Assembly: GCF_000341105.1 (NCBI RefSeq)
Contig: NZ_ANBB01000008.1
Span: forward strand, 1 to 64,000
Length of the DNA stretch: 64,000 nt
Reading direction: 5' to 3'
Source: Nocardiopsis potens DSM 45234
GTDB taxonomy: Bacteria > Actinomycetota > Actinomycetes > Streptosporangiales > Streptosporangiaceae
In this document: in pieces, positions 16,140-24,178 of the stretch
Layout: every line of letters starts with the position of its first letter
Position numbering within the stretch: position 1 is the first letter of the stretch
Notes under the pieces: generated by a model
What the model was told of the DNA's origin: nothing
Databases searched by the model: none
What the model saw: the letters and a program-made list of their open reading frames with translations, nothing else
Program-made: the position numbers and the translations under genes

Positions 16140-16195
16140 CGGATGTGACCCGCGTCATGCCCGGAAGCCGTCACATCCGTGCGCCGCGCCCTGTC
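16140..16195 (+). promoter_or_regulatory. ECF41-like promoter and inverted repeat upstream of the FAD oxidoreductase
   Basis: GTCACA (16170-16175), a 16-base spacer and TGTC (16192-16195) closely resemble the ECF41 sigma-factor promoter as I remember it (TGTCACA-N16-CGTC). The -35 part is also the right arm of a perfect 10-bp inverted repeat, CGGATGTGAC (16140-16149) with GTCACATCCG (16170-16179). No ECF sigma gene lies in the window, so the regulator would act in trans. Confidence 0.5.
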
Positions 16196-16234
16196 CCAGG
16201 GGTGAGATCGGTGAGACCGAAGGGAGCCACAGAC

Positions 16235-17347
16235 ATGGCGAAGCAGATCGTCGTCCTCGGGGCCGGTTACGCGGGGCTTCCCGCCGCCAAGCTCGCGGCG
16301 CGCCGGACCGGTGCCCGGGTGACCCTGGTCAACGCCTCGGACCGGTTCGTGGAGCGGGTCCGCCTGCACCAGCTGGGCAGCGGGCAGGAGCTGCGGGACC
16401 GGCCGCTGAAGGAGCTGCTCTCCGGGACCGGGGTGCGGCTGGTGGTGGACCGCGCGGAGCGGATCGACACCGAGAACCGCACCGTCCACCTGGCCGCGGA
16501 CGCGGAGCCGCTCCGCTATGACATCCTCGTCTACGCCCTGGGCAGCGGCCCCGACCTGGCCTCGGTCCCCGGCGCGGCCGAGCACGCCCACGGCGTCACC
16601 ACCCGGGAGCAGGCCGAGCAGCTGCTGAAGCGGCTCCCGGAGAGCAGATCGGTGGCGGTCGTCGGCGGCGGCCTGACCGGCATCGAGGCCGCCGCCGAGA
16701 TCGCCGAGTCCCACCCGGACCTGAAGGTCCGCCTGGTCACCGCCGAGCGCCTCGGGGCGGCGCTGTCCCGCATCGGCACGGCCCACCTGCGCCGCACCTT
16801 CGCCCGGCTGGGCGTCGACGTCATCGAGGGGGCGCCGGTGGCCGAGGTCCGCGCGGACGGGCCGGTCCTCGCCGGCGGCGACCGGGTCCCCGCCGACACG
16901 GTCGTGTGGACCACCGGCTTCACCGTTCCCGACCTGGCGCGGCGGGCCGGCGTCGAGACGGCCGGGGACGGCCGGATCGCGGTCGACGCCACCATGCGCT
17001 CGCTCTCCCACCCCGAGGTCTACGCGGTCGGGGACGCGGCGGCGCTCGTCTCCGGGGACGGCAAGCGGCTGCGGATGTCCTGCGCCACCGGCATCCCCTC
17101 GGGCCAGCACGCGGTCCGCTCCATCGCCGCGCGGGAGAGCGGCCGCCGGGCCCGGCCGTTGCGCTTCGCCTACTTCCAGCAGTGCATCAGCCTGGGGCGG
17201 GAGGACGGCCTGATCCAGTTCGTGCACCCCGACGACAGCCCGCGCGAGCGCATCCTGACCGGGCGGGCCGCGGTCCTCTACAAGGAGGCGATCGTGCGCG
17301 GCGCCGCCTACGCGATGCGCCGCCCGGGCATCCCCATGTCCGCCTGA
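16235..17347 (+). CDS. NAD(P)/FAD-dependent oxidoreductase (NDH-2-like)
   Basis: This 370-residue flavoprotein from ATG 16235 has an N-terminal FAD-binding Rossmann motif IVVLGAGYAGLPAAKLAARR (about 4-23). A second dinucleotide motif, SVAVVGGGLTGIEAAAEIAE (about 140-160), binds NAD(P)H. The C-terminal FAD motif is HPEVYAVGDAA (about 252-262). The pattern is that of type II NADH dehydrogenase/AIF-like enzymes. A C-terminal amphipathic part (YKEAIVRGAAYAMRRPG) could contact the membrane. In other actinomycetes such genes often neighbour ECF41-type sigma factors, consistent with the promoter at 16170. The electron acceptor is not determinable. Confidence 0.88.
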   Translation: MAKQIVVLGAGYAGLPAAKLAARRTGARVTLVNASDRFVERVRLHQLGSGQELRDRPLKELLSGTGVRLVVDRAERIDTENRTVHLAADAEPLRYDILVYALGSGPDLASVPGAAEHAHGVTTREQAEQLLKRLPESRSVAVVGGGLTGIEAAAEIAESHPDLKVRLVTAERLGAALSRIGTAHLRRTFARLGVDVIEGAPVAEVRADGPVLAGGDRVPADTVVWTTGFTVPDLARRAGVETAGDGRIAVDATMRSLSHPEVYAVGDAAALVSGDGKRLRMSCATGIPSGQHAVRSIAARESGRRARPLRFAYFQQCISLGREDGLIQFVHPDDSPRERILTGRAAVLYKEAIVRGAAYAMRRPGIPMSA

Positions 17348-17372
17348 CCCGGGATCCGGCCCCGGCGCGGCC

Positions 17373-17394
17373 GATCCCGGCCGCGGCCGGGATC
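17373..17394. terminator. 22-base perfect palindrome between convergent genes
   Basis: A perfect palindrome (arms GATCCCGGCCG and CGGCCGGGATC) lies between the stop of the FAD oxidoreductase (17347) and the stop of the LysE gene (17393). It probably terminates both strands. No U-tract is present. Confidence 0.5.
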
Positions 17395-18031
17395 AGGGGG
17401 CCGCGGTCACCACCCGCACCCCCAGGCCGATCAGGACGGTCCCGGAGACCGCCTCCATCCAGCGGCGCACCGCCGGCCGGGCGAAGGCCTCGCGGACCAG
17501 CGCCACCACCCACACCGCGGAGACGAACCAGACCAGGTCGACCAGGGTCCACAGCACGGCCAGGGCCAGCAGGGACGGCAGGACCGGGGCGCCCTCGGGG
17601 ACGAACTGCGGCAGGAAGGAGACCGCGAACACGGCCGCCTTGGGATTGGCCGCGTTGGTGACGAGGCCCAGCCGGAAGGACGGCCACCAGGTGGACGCCG
17701 GGCGCGGCGCGTCCGCGTCGCCCCCGGGGCCGTCGTCGACCGCACCGCGCCGGGCCGCCAGCAGCGACTGCACGCCCAGCCAGAGCAGCACCGCGGCGCC
17801 GCCGAACCGGAGCACCTCATAGGCGATCTGCGAGGCGGTGACCAGCGCGGACAGCCCGAGGGCGGCGGCCACTCCCCAGAACAGCACGCCGGCCTCGTTG
17901 CCGAGCACCGTGGCCAGCGCGGCCCGCCGGCCGCCGCGCACCGTCTGCCGGAGGATGACGGCCGCACTGGGGCCGGGGGTGATCGCGATGAGGAACGCGG
18001 CGCCGATGAACGCGAGAAGGGCGGGGACCAT
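17393..18031 (-). CDS. LysE/RhtB-family amino-acid exporter
   Basis: This is a 212-residue membrane protein with about six hydrophobic segments. The N-terminus contains the LysE signature AFLIAITPGPSAAVILRQTV with the conserved TPGP motif, and GGRRAALATVLGNEAGVLFW follows. The middle has FRLGLVTNAANPKAAVFAVSFLPQF, the conserved N-P-K-A motif of the second half. Family members export amino acids or related small compounds driven by the proton gradient. The ~30-residue loop at 95-120 (Asp/Pro-rich) is hydrophilic. It is a single-gene unit convergent with the FAD enzyme. Confidence 0.9.
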   Translation of the reverse strand: MVPALLAFIGAAFLIAITPGPSAAVILRQTVRGGRRAALATVLGNEAGVLFWGVAAALGLSALVTASQIAYEVLRFGGAAVLLWLGVQSLLAARRGAVDDGPGGDADAPRPASTWWPSFRLGLVTNAANPKAAVFAVSFLPQFVPEGAPVLPSLLALAVLWTLVDLVWFVSAVWVVALVREAFARPAVRRWMEAVSGTVLIGLGVRVVTAAP

Positions 18032-18140
18032 CCGCCCATCATCCCCGGCCCGCGGCGCCCTGGCGGAACCGGGGCCGGGTGTCCGGGCGCCCCCGGCTCC
18101 GGCCCCGTCGTCCGGCCGGCGGTCAGGGAGCGGCCTGGGG

Positions 18141-18875
18141 TCAGCGGGAGGGCGGGGGCGGGCCGTCCGCGGCGAGGAGCCCGTTCAACCGCTGCAGGAC
18201 GCGGATCTGCGCGGGGTTGTACAGTTCCGCCACCGCCTGCGCTATCGCGCTCTCGGCGAGCTTCGCGCCCCGGGGCGAGTCCGCCGTGGGGTCCGCCGAC
18301 CACGGGTGCTCCTCCCGGGCGGCGCGGACCACCGGCGCCATCCGCTCGGCGAGCAGGCCGATCGCGGCCTCGTCCGCGTCCGCGGGCAGGCGCTCGAACT
18401 CGTCGTCGATCTCCTCCTGCTCGGCCGCCATCCGGCGGAGCCGCTCCATGCCCTCCTCGCTGAAGACCGCCGAGTAGACCATGAGCAGCGACCGCCTGGT
18501 CTCGGAGAGGGACCGGGAGACGGGGGCGAAGCCGGGCGGCACCTCGGGCGACGCGCGGTGGCGCAGGATCACGGCCAGCTCCGCGCGGATCCGGGTGAGC
18601 CGCTCGATCGTCGCCTCGAGTTCGGCGTCGAGCACGCGGATCGCCTCGTCCGGCTCCTCGTCGGCCCGCCCCATGGCCGCGATCTGCGCCAGCGGGACGC
18701 CCAGGTCGCTCAGCCTCTTGATCTGCACCAGCCGGACCAGGTGGGACACGCCGTACTGCTTGTACCCGTTCGAGGCGCGCTCGGGGACGTCGAGCAGCCC
18801 GATCTCGTGGTAGTGCCGGACGGCCTTCACCGTCGTGTCCGCGAGTTCGGCGAGCTGCCGAGTGCTCCACGCCAT
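18141..18875 (-). CDS. MerR-family transcriptional regulator
   Basis: The 244-residue protein starts at ATG 18875 (MAWSTRQLAELADTTVKAVR). The N-terminal winged HTH includes TVKAVRHYHEIGLLDVPERASNGYKQYGVSHLVRL (about 15-50). A dimerisation coiled coil with ELEATIERLTRIRAELAVIL follows. The long C-terminal part (about 110-244) with helical EEGMERLRRMAAEQEEIDDEFERLP resembles TipA-S-like effector domains of multidrug-sensing MerR proteins, though key residues cannot be confirmed. Its promoter and that of the SpoIIM-like gene share the same operator, so it probably autoregulates and controls its neighbour. Confidence 0.85.
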   Translation of the reverse strand: MAWSTRQLAELADTTVKAVRHYHEIGLLDVPERASNGYKQYGVSHLVRLVQIKRLSDLGVPLAQIAAMGRADEEPDEAIRVLDAELEATIERLTRIRAELAVILRHRASPEVPPGFAPVSRSLSETRRSLLMVYSAVFSEEGMERLRRMAAEQEEIDDEFERLPADADEAAIGLLAERMAPVVRAAREEHPWSADPTADSPRGAKLAESAIAQAVAELYNPAQIRVLQRLNGLLAADGPPPPSR

Positions 18876-18929
18876 GTCCTGCCCCCTCGTCCGCCGCCGC
18901 GGGCGTCCCGTGCCGTGCGCCCCCGGGCA

Positions 18930-18961
18930 AGTCCACACCATGCCCCGAGGGCACGGTCAAG
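18930..18961 (-). promoter_or_regulatory. MerR-type promoter/operator of the merR gene
   Basis: On the minus strand TTGACC is followed by a 19-base spacer holding the dyad TGCCC-TCG-GGGCA, then TGGACT. The unusually long spacer with a central dyad is the hallmark of MerR-activated promoters. The same sequence with few changes occurs at 19668-19698 before the SpoIIM-like gene. Confidence 0.65.
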
Positions 18962-19006
18962 CGGCGCTCCGATCGCCCACCGCCCGCGCCGGCGGCCGGA
19001 CCGTGG

Positions 19007-19624
19007 TCAGCCGGCGACCAGCAGGGGGACCAGGTGGATGATCTCGAAGGCCTCATAGACCGCGCCGACGGCGAACAGCGCCAGCGCGGGCAGGCTCACC
19101 CGGCCGACCTGCCGGAGACCGCGGAGGTACCCCTGGCGGCGGTCGCGGGCGCCGGCGGTCTCCGGGCGGAGCCAGGACCTCCCGAGGAGGTAGGCGCCGA
19201 GCAGGACGAGGGCGTAGGCCTGGAACTCGATGACGAGCGTCAGGGAGTGCGGGATCAGGGTCTTCGCCACGGTCTCGTTCACCGGGGCGAGGGCCACCCC
19301 GAAGTTGAACGCCCGGTAGGTGAAGAGGGCGATGCCGGCGAAGGGCACGATCATCGAGGGCAGCAGGATCGTCAGCACGCCGACCGTGAGCGTGTTGACC
19401 GCGAAGATGGTCAGGCTGAACAGCCAGACGCTGCCGAGCAGCGACGTGACCAGCCCGGTCGTCCCCTTCTCGTCCATCGAGGCCAGGTGCGCGGCGTGCA
19501 GGCCGGGGAAGGCGAACGCCGCCCCCATCCCGATGAAGAACAGGCCGTAGACGAGCGCGCTCATGGCGAGGTAGGCGCCGAGGTTCGCGCGGATGATCTG
19601 GAAGGGCGTGCGGAGGAATCGCAT
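19007..19624 (-). CDS. SpoIIM/DUF95-family membrane protein
   Basis: The 205-residue protein starts at ATG 19624 (MRFLRTPFQIIRANLGAYLA) and has about five transmembrane segments. Segments FLSLTIFAVNTLTVGVLTIL-like, LPSMIVPFAGIALFTYRAFNFG, and LIPHSLTLVIEFQAYALVLLGAYLLG carry the conserved PH-x-x-x-E pattern of the stage II sporulation protein M (SpoIIM/DUF95) family. In Bacillus SpoIIM works in engulfment. Actinomycete members are uncharacterised membrane proteins. Its promoter carries a MerR operator matching that of the adjacent merR gene, so it is the probable target. Confidence 0.8.
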   Translation of the reverse strand: MRFLRTPFQIIRANLGAYLAMSALVYGLFFIGMGAAFAFPGLHAAHLASMDEKGTTGLVTSLLGSVWLFSLTIFAVNTLTVGVLTILLPSMIVPFAGIALFTYRAFNFGVALAPVNETVAKTLIPHSLTLVIEFQAYALVLLGAYLLGRSWLRPETAGARDRRQGYLRGLRQVGRVSLPALALFAVGAVYEAFEIIHLVPLLVAG

Positions 19625-19667
19625 GGGTCCCGGCTCCGTGGTCGTGGCGGATGAGGCTCGCCACCAC

Positions 19668-19698
19668 TCCAGGCCATGCCCTTGGGGCAGGGTCAAGC
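19668..19698 (-). promoter_or_regulatory. MerR-type promoter/operator of the SpoIIM-like gene
   Basis: The minus strand reads TTGACC, then a 19-20-base spacer containing the perfect dyad TGCCCC-AA-GGGGCA, then TGGAGT. It matches the element at 18930-18961, which supports one MerR regulator acting on both genes. The inferred start site lies about 35 bases before the ATG at 19624. Confidence 0.65.
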
Positions 19699-19892
19699 CG
19701 ACGGCGGAGAGGCCCGCCGGAGGGCCTTCCCGCCGCGGCCCGCGGCGCCGGAGGAGCGGCACCGCCCGGGGCCGGCCCGCGCACCCGGAGGCTCTCGGAG
19801 CCCCCGCTCCGAGGGTTCGGGCTCGCGGCGGCGGCCCCTCGGGTCGCCGGCGGGGCGGTCCCGTCCCCGGCCGCTCTCTCCCTCCGGCGGCC

Positions 19893-21068
19893 TCAGGCGC
19901 CCTCGGCCGCGAACGGGCCGGTGGGGCCGAAGGCGAGCCGGGCGAAGCGCTCGCCCATCCGGCGGTGGGCGGCGGCGTCCGGGTGCAGCCCGTCGGGCAG
20001 CGGCAGCTCGGCGAAGTCATCCTCGCCGTAGAGCTGGCGGCCGTCCAGGTAGTGCAGGTTCGGGTCCTCGGCCGCCCGCTGCCGCACGATCCGGGCGAGC
20101 TCCTCCCGGATCACGGTGAGCGTCAGCTTCCCGGCGGCGCGCTCGGCGGGGTCGCCGGTGGCCCGGAAGCGCACCTCCCCGTCGCGGAGCGCGTCGAGGT
20201 CGAAGGCCCCGGGGCCGGGGGTGTCCTCGTGGATCGGGCAGTGGATCGGCGAGACGACCAGCAGCGGCGCGGCGGGGTGGCCCTCCCGGACGGTGTCCAG
20301 GAAGCCGTGCACCGCGGGGCCGAAGGCGCGCAGCCGCATCAGGTCGGCGTTGACCAGGTTGATGCCGATCTTGATGCTGATCAGGTCGGCCGGGGTGTCC
20401 CGGAGGGCGCGGGCGGTGAAGGGGTCGAGCAGGGCGCTGCCGCCCATGCCGAGGTTGACCAGCTCGGCGCCGCCGCCGGCGGCGGCCAGCGCGGGCCAGG
20501 TGGCGGTCGGGGCGGCGGCGTTGGAGCCGTGGCTGATCGAGCTGCCGTGGTGCAGCCACACCCGGCGGCCCCGGTCCGGCACCGGCTCGACCGGGGCGTC
20601 GGTGCGCAGCGCGACGAGCTCGGTGATCTCGTTGTGCGGAAGCCAGATCTCGACGTCCTTGGCGCGGTCGGGCAGGCCGGTGAAGCGGAGGGTGGCGACC
20701 GGGCCGGGCCGGTGCTCGGCGGTGCCGGCGGCCATGTCGACGGTGAGGGTGTTCCCGCCGTCCGCCGAGGCCCGGTCGGTGAGGCGGCCGTCGACGAGCA
20801 GGTCGTACACGCCGTCCGGGCGGGGCGGGATTCCGGTGTAGGTGCGCTTGGTGGGCAGGGTGTCCAGCTCGACGGCGGTGGCCCGGGTGCGGAGGGCCAG
20901 CCGGACCCCGGAGGGCTGGGATTCGGCCATGGCCAGCTGCGGGTCGGCGCACTGGGCGCGGGCCCGGGCGGGCAGCCGGTGCGGCAGCAGCCCGTGCTCG
21001 GTGCGCTCCAGCTCCAGGGCTCCGCGCAGGAGGTCGGGTGTGATGGGCGTGGTGGTCCAGGTGTGCAT
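19893..21068 (-). CDS. SGNH/GDSL-family hydrolase
   Basis: The 391-residue enzyme starts at ATG 21068 (MHTWTTTPITPDLLRGALEL). Residues 1-170 form a beta-rich accessory domain (VYDLLVDGRLTDRA, GPVATLRFTGLPDRAKDVEI). The SGNH domain follows. Block I is RRVWLHHGSSISHGSNA with the nucleophilic Ser, block II is AELVNLGMGGSALLDPF with the oxyanion Gly, block III is ISIKIGINLVNADLM with Asn, and block V is ADLPDGLHPD-like ELPLPDGLHPDAAAHRRM with the Asp-x-x-His pair. It is probably an esterase or acetyl-hydrolase acting on a sugar or lipid ester. The TetR gene just upstream (21164-21730) probably shares its transcript. Confidence 0.88.
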   Translation of the reverse strand: MHTWTTTPITPDLLRGALELERTEHGLLPHRLPARARAQCADPQLAMAESQPSGVRLALRTRATAVELDTLPTKRTYTGIPPRPDGVYDLLVDGRLTDRASADGGNTLTVDMAAGTAEHRPGPVATLRFTGLPDRAKDVEIWLPHNEITELVALRTDAPVEPVPDRGRRVWLHHGSSISHGSNAAAPTATWPALAAAGGGAELVNLGMGGSALLDPFTARALRDTPADLISIKIGINLVNADLMRLRAFGPAVHGFLDTVREGHPAAPLLVVSPIHCPIHEDTPGPGAFDLDALRDGEVRFRATGDPAERAAGKLTLTVIREELARIVRQRAAEDPNLHYLDGRQLYGEDDFAELPLPDGLHPDAAAHRRMGERFARLAFGPTGPFAAEGA

Positions 21069-21163
21069 GGTGTTCGGCCTGCCGGTCGGGTCGGTCGGGG
21101 TGGTCCTGTCGCTCCGCTCCGCCGGGCGCGCCGGGGCGGCGCCGGCGGGGGAGAGGGGCCGGG

Positions 21164-21730
21164 TCAGGGATCGGGCCAGTTGCGCAGCAGCGCGTCGAGG
21201 GCGTCCAGCGTCCGCGACCAGGTCTCCCGGGTGTCGGGGGCGCTGTGGCTGAAGCCGCCGCCCATCTCCAGGCTCACGTAGCCGTGGAAGACGCTGCCCA
21301 GCAGCCGGACCGCGTGGGTCTGGTCGGGTTCGTCCAGGTCGTAGCCGCGCAGCACGGCCCGGGCCAGCCGGGCGTGCCTGACGCCGGCACTGGCGGCCGC
21401 GGTCTCCGGGTCGAGCCGGAGCTGCGCCGCGGCGTAGCGGCCGGGGTGCTCGTGGGCGTAGTCGCGGTAGACGTCGGCGAGGGCGGTCAGGGCCTCCTTG
21501 CCGGCCCGCCCGGCCAGGGCCTCGGCGGCCCGGTCGGCGAGCTCCTCCAGCGCGAGCAGCGCGATCCCGGTCCTGAGGTCGCGGGAGTTCTTCAGGTGCG
21601 AGTAGAGGCTGGCGACCTTGACGTCGAACCGCCTGGCCAGCGCGGACACGGTCACCTGGTCGAAGCCTGCTTCGTCGGCCAGCTCCGCCCCGGCCCGGAC
21701 GAGGCGCTCTCTGGACAGCCCTGCCTTCAC
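21164..21730 (-). CDS. TetR/AcrR-family regulator (WHG-domain type)
   Basis: The 188-residue protein starts with GTG at 21730 after a strong GGAGGAGG. The N-terminal HTH covers about 15-55 (AGFDQVTVSALARRFDVKVA, then SLYSHLKNSRDL). The C-terminal domain (about 80-185) has the WHG pattern of TetR_C_33 proteins (RLLGSVFHGYVSLEMGGGF). Its promoter (TTGCCT at 21784-21789, 18-base spacer, TATGGT at 21760-21765, minus strand) contains a perfect inverted repeat, indicating autorepression. The SGNH hydrolase lies 95 bases downstream and is the likely regulated partner. Confidence 0.88.
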   Translation of the reverse strand: MKAGLSRERLVRAGAELADEAGFDQVTVSALARRFDVKVASLYSHLKNSRDLRTGIALLALEELADRAAEALAGRAGKEALTALADVYRDYAHEHPGRYAAAQLRLDPETAAASAGVRHARLARAVLRGYDLDEPDQTHAVRLLGSVFHGYVSLEMGGGFSHSAPDTRETWSRTLDALDALLRNWPDP

Positions 21731-22295
21731 CGTGAACCTCCTCCGATCTCCCTGAAGCGACCATACGTTTCCCTAAAGGTTTTAGGCAAATCACCATCCC
21801 CTGATGCTTCGGCGCCGACCGCCCGGGGTCAGGGCGGCGTCGGGCGCCGACGGCCCTCGGAGGCCGCCCGGGCGCCTCGCGCGCGGCCCGACCCGCCGGG
21901 TCGGGGCCCGGCGGCGAGGAGGGGGGGAATTCCGGAATTCGCGGGGCGTGAAAGGGAAAGCGCGGACCGGAATGCCGGGAGGTCGGTCCACCCGCGCGGC
22001 CGCGTCCGGGACCACTTCAGGGAACGGCCTCGGAAACGGAGCCGGAATTCAACGCTTCGGGCAGGTCAGAGCCTATTTGCGGCTCCGTTTCGAAAGGTTC
22101 GGCAATGCGCGTCCGCCCATTGCGGCGGCGATTCCATCGGTCGCCCCACCGTTCTTCCTCGCCCTGCAGAGCGAGATCGCGCGGCGCTCCGGAGCGGCCG
22201 CCCGGGCCCCGTGGAAGGCGTGCTTTAATCATGCCCGGCGCGACCGCGCCGCTCTCCCGTGCGGCCCGCAGGGGCGGCCCGGCACCAAGGTGGTC
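21731..22295. other. 565-base divergent intergenic region
   Basis: The left end holds the tetR promoter and operator (21760-21789). Further right is a small palindrome GAATTCCGGAATTC near 21925-21940. A widely spaced perfect 11-bp inverted repeat follows, GAAACGGAGCC (22033-22043) and GGCTCCGTTTC (22081-22091). The stretch 21990-22130 is less GC-rich than its surroundings and may contain the promoter of the two-component operon. No coding frame is credible. Confidence 0.45.
21760..21789 (-). promoter_or_regulatory. tetR promoter with embedded operator
   Basis: CCTAAA-GGT-TTTAGG (21772-21786) is a perfect 6-3-6 inverted repeat lying inside the 18-base spacer and -35 of the leftward promoter TTGCCT...TATGGT. 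A repressor bound here would block RNA polymerase directly. Confidence 0.7.
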
Positions 22296-23468
22296 ATGGA
22301 AGGACATCCGATTCCCGGCGATCGAGGCGACGTGCGGGCGCTCCGCCTCGATCTGGCCGCCCACTGCGTCCTGGCTCCGCTGTCGGCACTGGTGGCGGTC
22401 CTCCTCGTCGCCAACGGGGCGCGCGCGTGGCAGGTCGCGGCGACGCTCCTGGCGGCGGTGGCCCTGCACGCCGCGGTCGAGGTGTCCCGGCGCCGCCCCG
22501 CCGCGGGGTTCGCGGTCGCCTCGGCGGCCATGCTGGGGCTGGTGCTGACGCCCGCACCGGGATGGGAGTCCAGTGCGCTCCCGTCGTCGGCGTGCTTCCT
22601 GCTGGCACTGTGGCGGTGCGCGTTCGCCGGGGGGCGCCGGCTGCGCCTCGCCGCGCTCCTCGTGGGCGCCACCGGGGTCGCCGTCACGGGCCTGCTCTCC
22701 TGGATCCGGCTCGAGGACTCCGTCCCCGCCTGGACGCCGCTGCTCCAGGGCGCGTTCGCGCTGGCCGCCGTCGTCGGGGTGTGGGCCGCCGCGGTCGCGG
22801 CGGCCCGCCGGAGGGAGCGGGCCGCCCGCGCGGAGCGGGCCCGGCTGGCCGCCGCCGTCTCCACCGAGCGGGCGCACATCCGCCGCGACCTGCACGATGT
22901 CATCGCCCACTCGATCACGGTCATGGTCGCGCGGATCGACGCGGCGTCCGTCACCGCGAGCGACGCCGGCGCGCGCCGGGAGCTGGAGGACGTGGCCGAA
23001 TCGGGCCGCGACGCGCTCGGGGCGCTGCGGGCCATGCTGGCCGTCCTGGACGCGGAGCGCCCGGACGGGGACGGGCCCCCGCTGACCGTGGCCGCGCTGC
23101 CGGGGCTCGCGGAAGCCGCGTCGACCTCCCTGCACCGGGTGACCTTCGAGGAGGTCGGGGAGCGCAGGCCGCTGGCGATCGGGGCCGAGCCGGCCCTCGT
23201 GCGCGTGGCACAGGAGGGGATCACCAACGCGCTCCGCCACCTGCGGCCCCCGGTCGCCGTGGAGGTCCGCCTCGAGTGGCGGGAGACGTACGTCCTACTG
23301 GAGGTCGGCGACGACGGCGGGGGCGGCGTCCTGCACGGCGGGGCCGCGGGGAGCGGTCTGGCGGGCGCGCGGGAGAGGGCCGAGGCCGCGGGCGGTACGC
23401 TCACCGTGGTCCGGGACGGCGGCGGCTGGAGGCTGGCCGCGCGGCTGCCGACGAAGGGGTCCCCATGA
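22296..23468 (+). CDS. two-component sensor histidine kinase (NarL/DesK type)
   Basis: The 390-residue protein starts at ATG 22296. Four or five hydrophobic segments (about 22-170) form a sensor without a large extracellular domain. The HisKA_3 dimerisation motif RRDLHDVIAHSITVMVARID has the phospho-accepting His at 200. The ATPase domain (about 285-385) has the N box EGITNALRH, a GDDGGGG G1 box and AGSGLAGARERAEAAGG. It overlaps the response regulator by 4 bases (ATGA at 23465-23468), so the two are translationally coupled. The signal is unknown; the adjacent membrane-anchored serine hydrolase may be a target. Confidence 0.9.
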   Translation: MEGHPIPGDRGDVRALRLDLAAHCVLAPLSALVAVLLVANGARAWQVAATLLAAVALHAAVEVSRRRPAAGFAVASAAMLGLVLTPAPGWESSALPSSACFLLALWRCAFAGGRRLRLAALLVGATGVAVTGLLSWIRLEDSVPAWTPLLQGAFALAAVVGVWAAAVAAARRRERAARAERARLAAAVSTERAHIRRDLHDVIAHSITVMVARIDAASVTASDAGARRELEDVAESGRDALGALRAMLAVLDAERPDGDGPPLTVAALPGLAEAASTSLHRVTFEEVGERRPLAIGAEPALVRVAQEGITNALRHLRPPVAVEVRLEWRETYVLLEVGDDGGGGVLHGGAAGSGLAGARERAEAAGGTLTVVRDGGGWRLAARLPTKGSP

Positions 23469-24115
23469 GTCCGGTGCGGGTGCTCCTCGTGGACGACCAG
23501 GAGCTGCTGCGCGGCGCGCTCCGGACGGTGCTGGGAGCCGACCCGCGGATCGATGTCGTCGGGGACGTGGGCGACGGCCGGGCCGCGGTCGACGCGGTGC
23601 GCTCCCACCGCATCGACGTGGTGCTCATGGACATCCGGATGCCCGGGCTCGACGGCGTCAGCGCGACCGAGGAGATCACTCGCCTGTCCCCGTCGACGCG
23701 GGTGCTGATCCTGACCACCTTCGACGCCGACGAGCTCGTGGTCGCCGCCGTCCGGGCCGGCGCGAGCGGCTACCTGACCAAGGACACGCGTCCGGCCGCG
23801 CTCTGCCGGGCGGTCCACGAGGTCGCCGCGGGAACGTCCGCCCTGGCCCCGGGGGTGGCGGCCAAGATCATCGGCATGCTCCGCCGCGCACCGGAGCCCA
23901 GGGCCCATGCGCTGGACGCCCTCACCCCGCGCGAGGCCGAGGTCTTCGGACTCATCGCCGCCGGCCTGTCCAACGCCGAGATAGGGGCGCGGCTCCACCT
24001 GACCCAGAACACGGTCAAGACCCATGTGCGGGCGCTCCTGATGAAGCTCGGACTGCGAGACCGCGTCCACGTGGTGATCTACGCCTACGAACACGGCCTC
24101 GTCCGCGCGGAATGA
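23465..24115 (+). CDS. LuxR/NarL-family response regulator
   Basis: The protein has 216 residues. The receiver domain (about 4-120) has the acidic pair DD at 10-11, phospho-acceptor Asp56 in LMDIRMPGLDG, Thr in ILTTFDADE and Lys in YLTKDTRP. The LuxR HTH (about 150-210) is TPREAEVFGLIAAGLSNAEI followed by HLTQNTVKTHVRALLMKLG. It pairs with the kinase upstream. Direct repeats at 25692-25724, in front of the serine-hydrolase gene, are a possible binding site. Confidence 0.92.
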   Translation: MSPVRVLLVDDQELLRGALRTVLGADPRIDVVGDVGDGRAAVDAVRSHRIDVVLMDIRMPGLDGVSATEEITRLSPSTRVLILTTFDADELVVAAVRAGASGYLTKDTRPAALCRAVHEVAAGTSALAPGVAAKIIGMLRRAPEPRAHALDALTPREAEVFGLIAAGLSNAEIGARLHLTQNTVKTHVRALLMKLGLRDRVHVVIYAYEHGLVRAE

Positions 24116-24178
24116 CCCCCGCCGGCGGCGGACCGGGGGCTCGCACCGCTTTCCCCGGGGCCGCCGTCCGGGGGCGGT

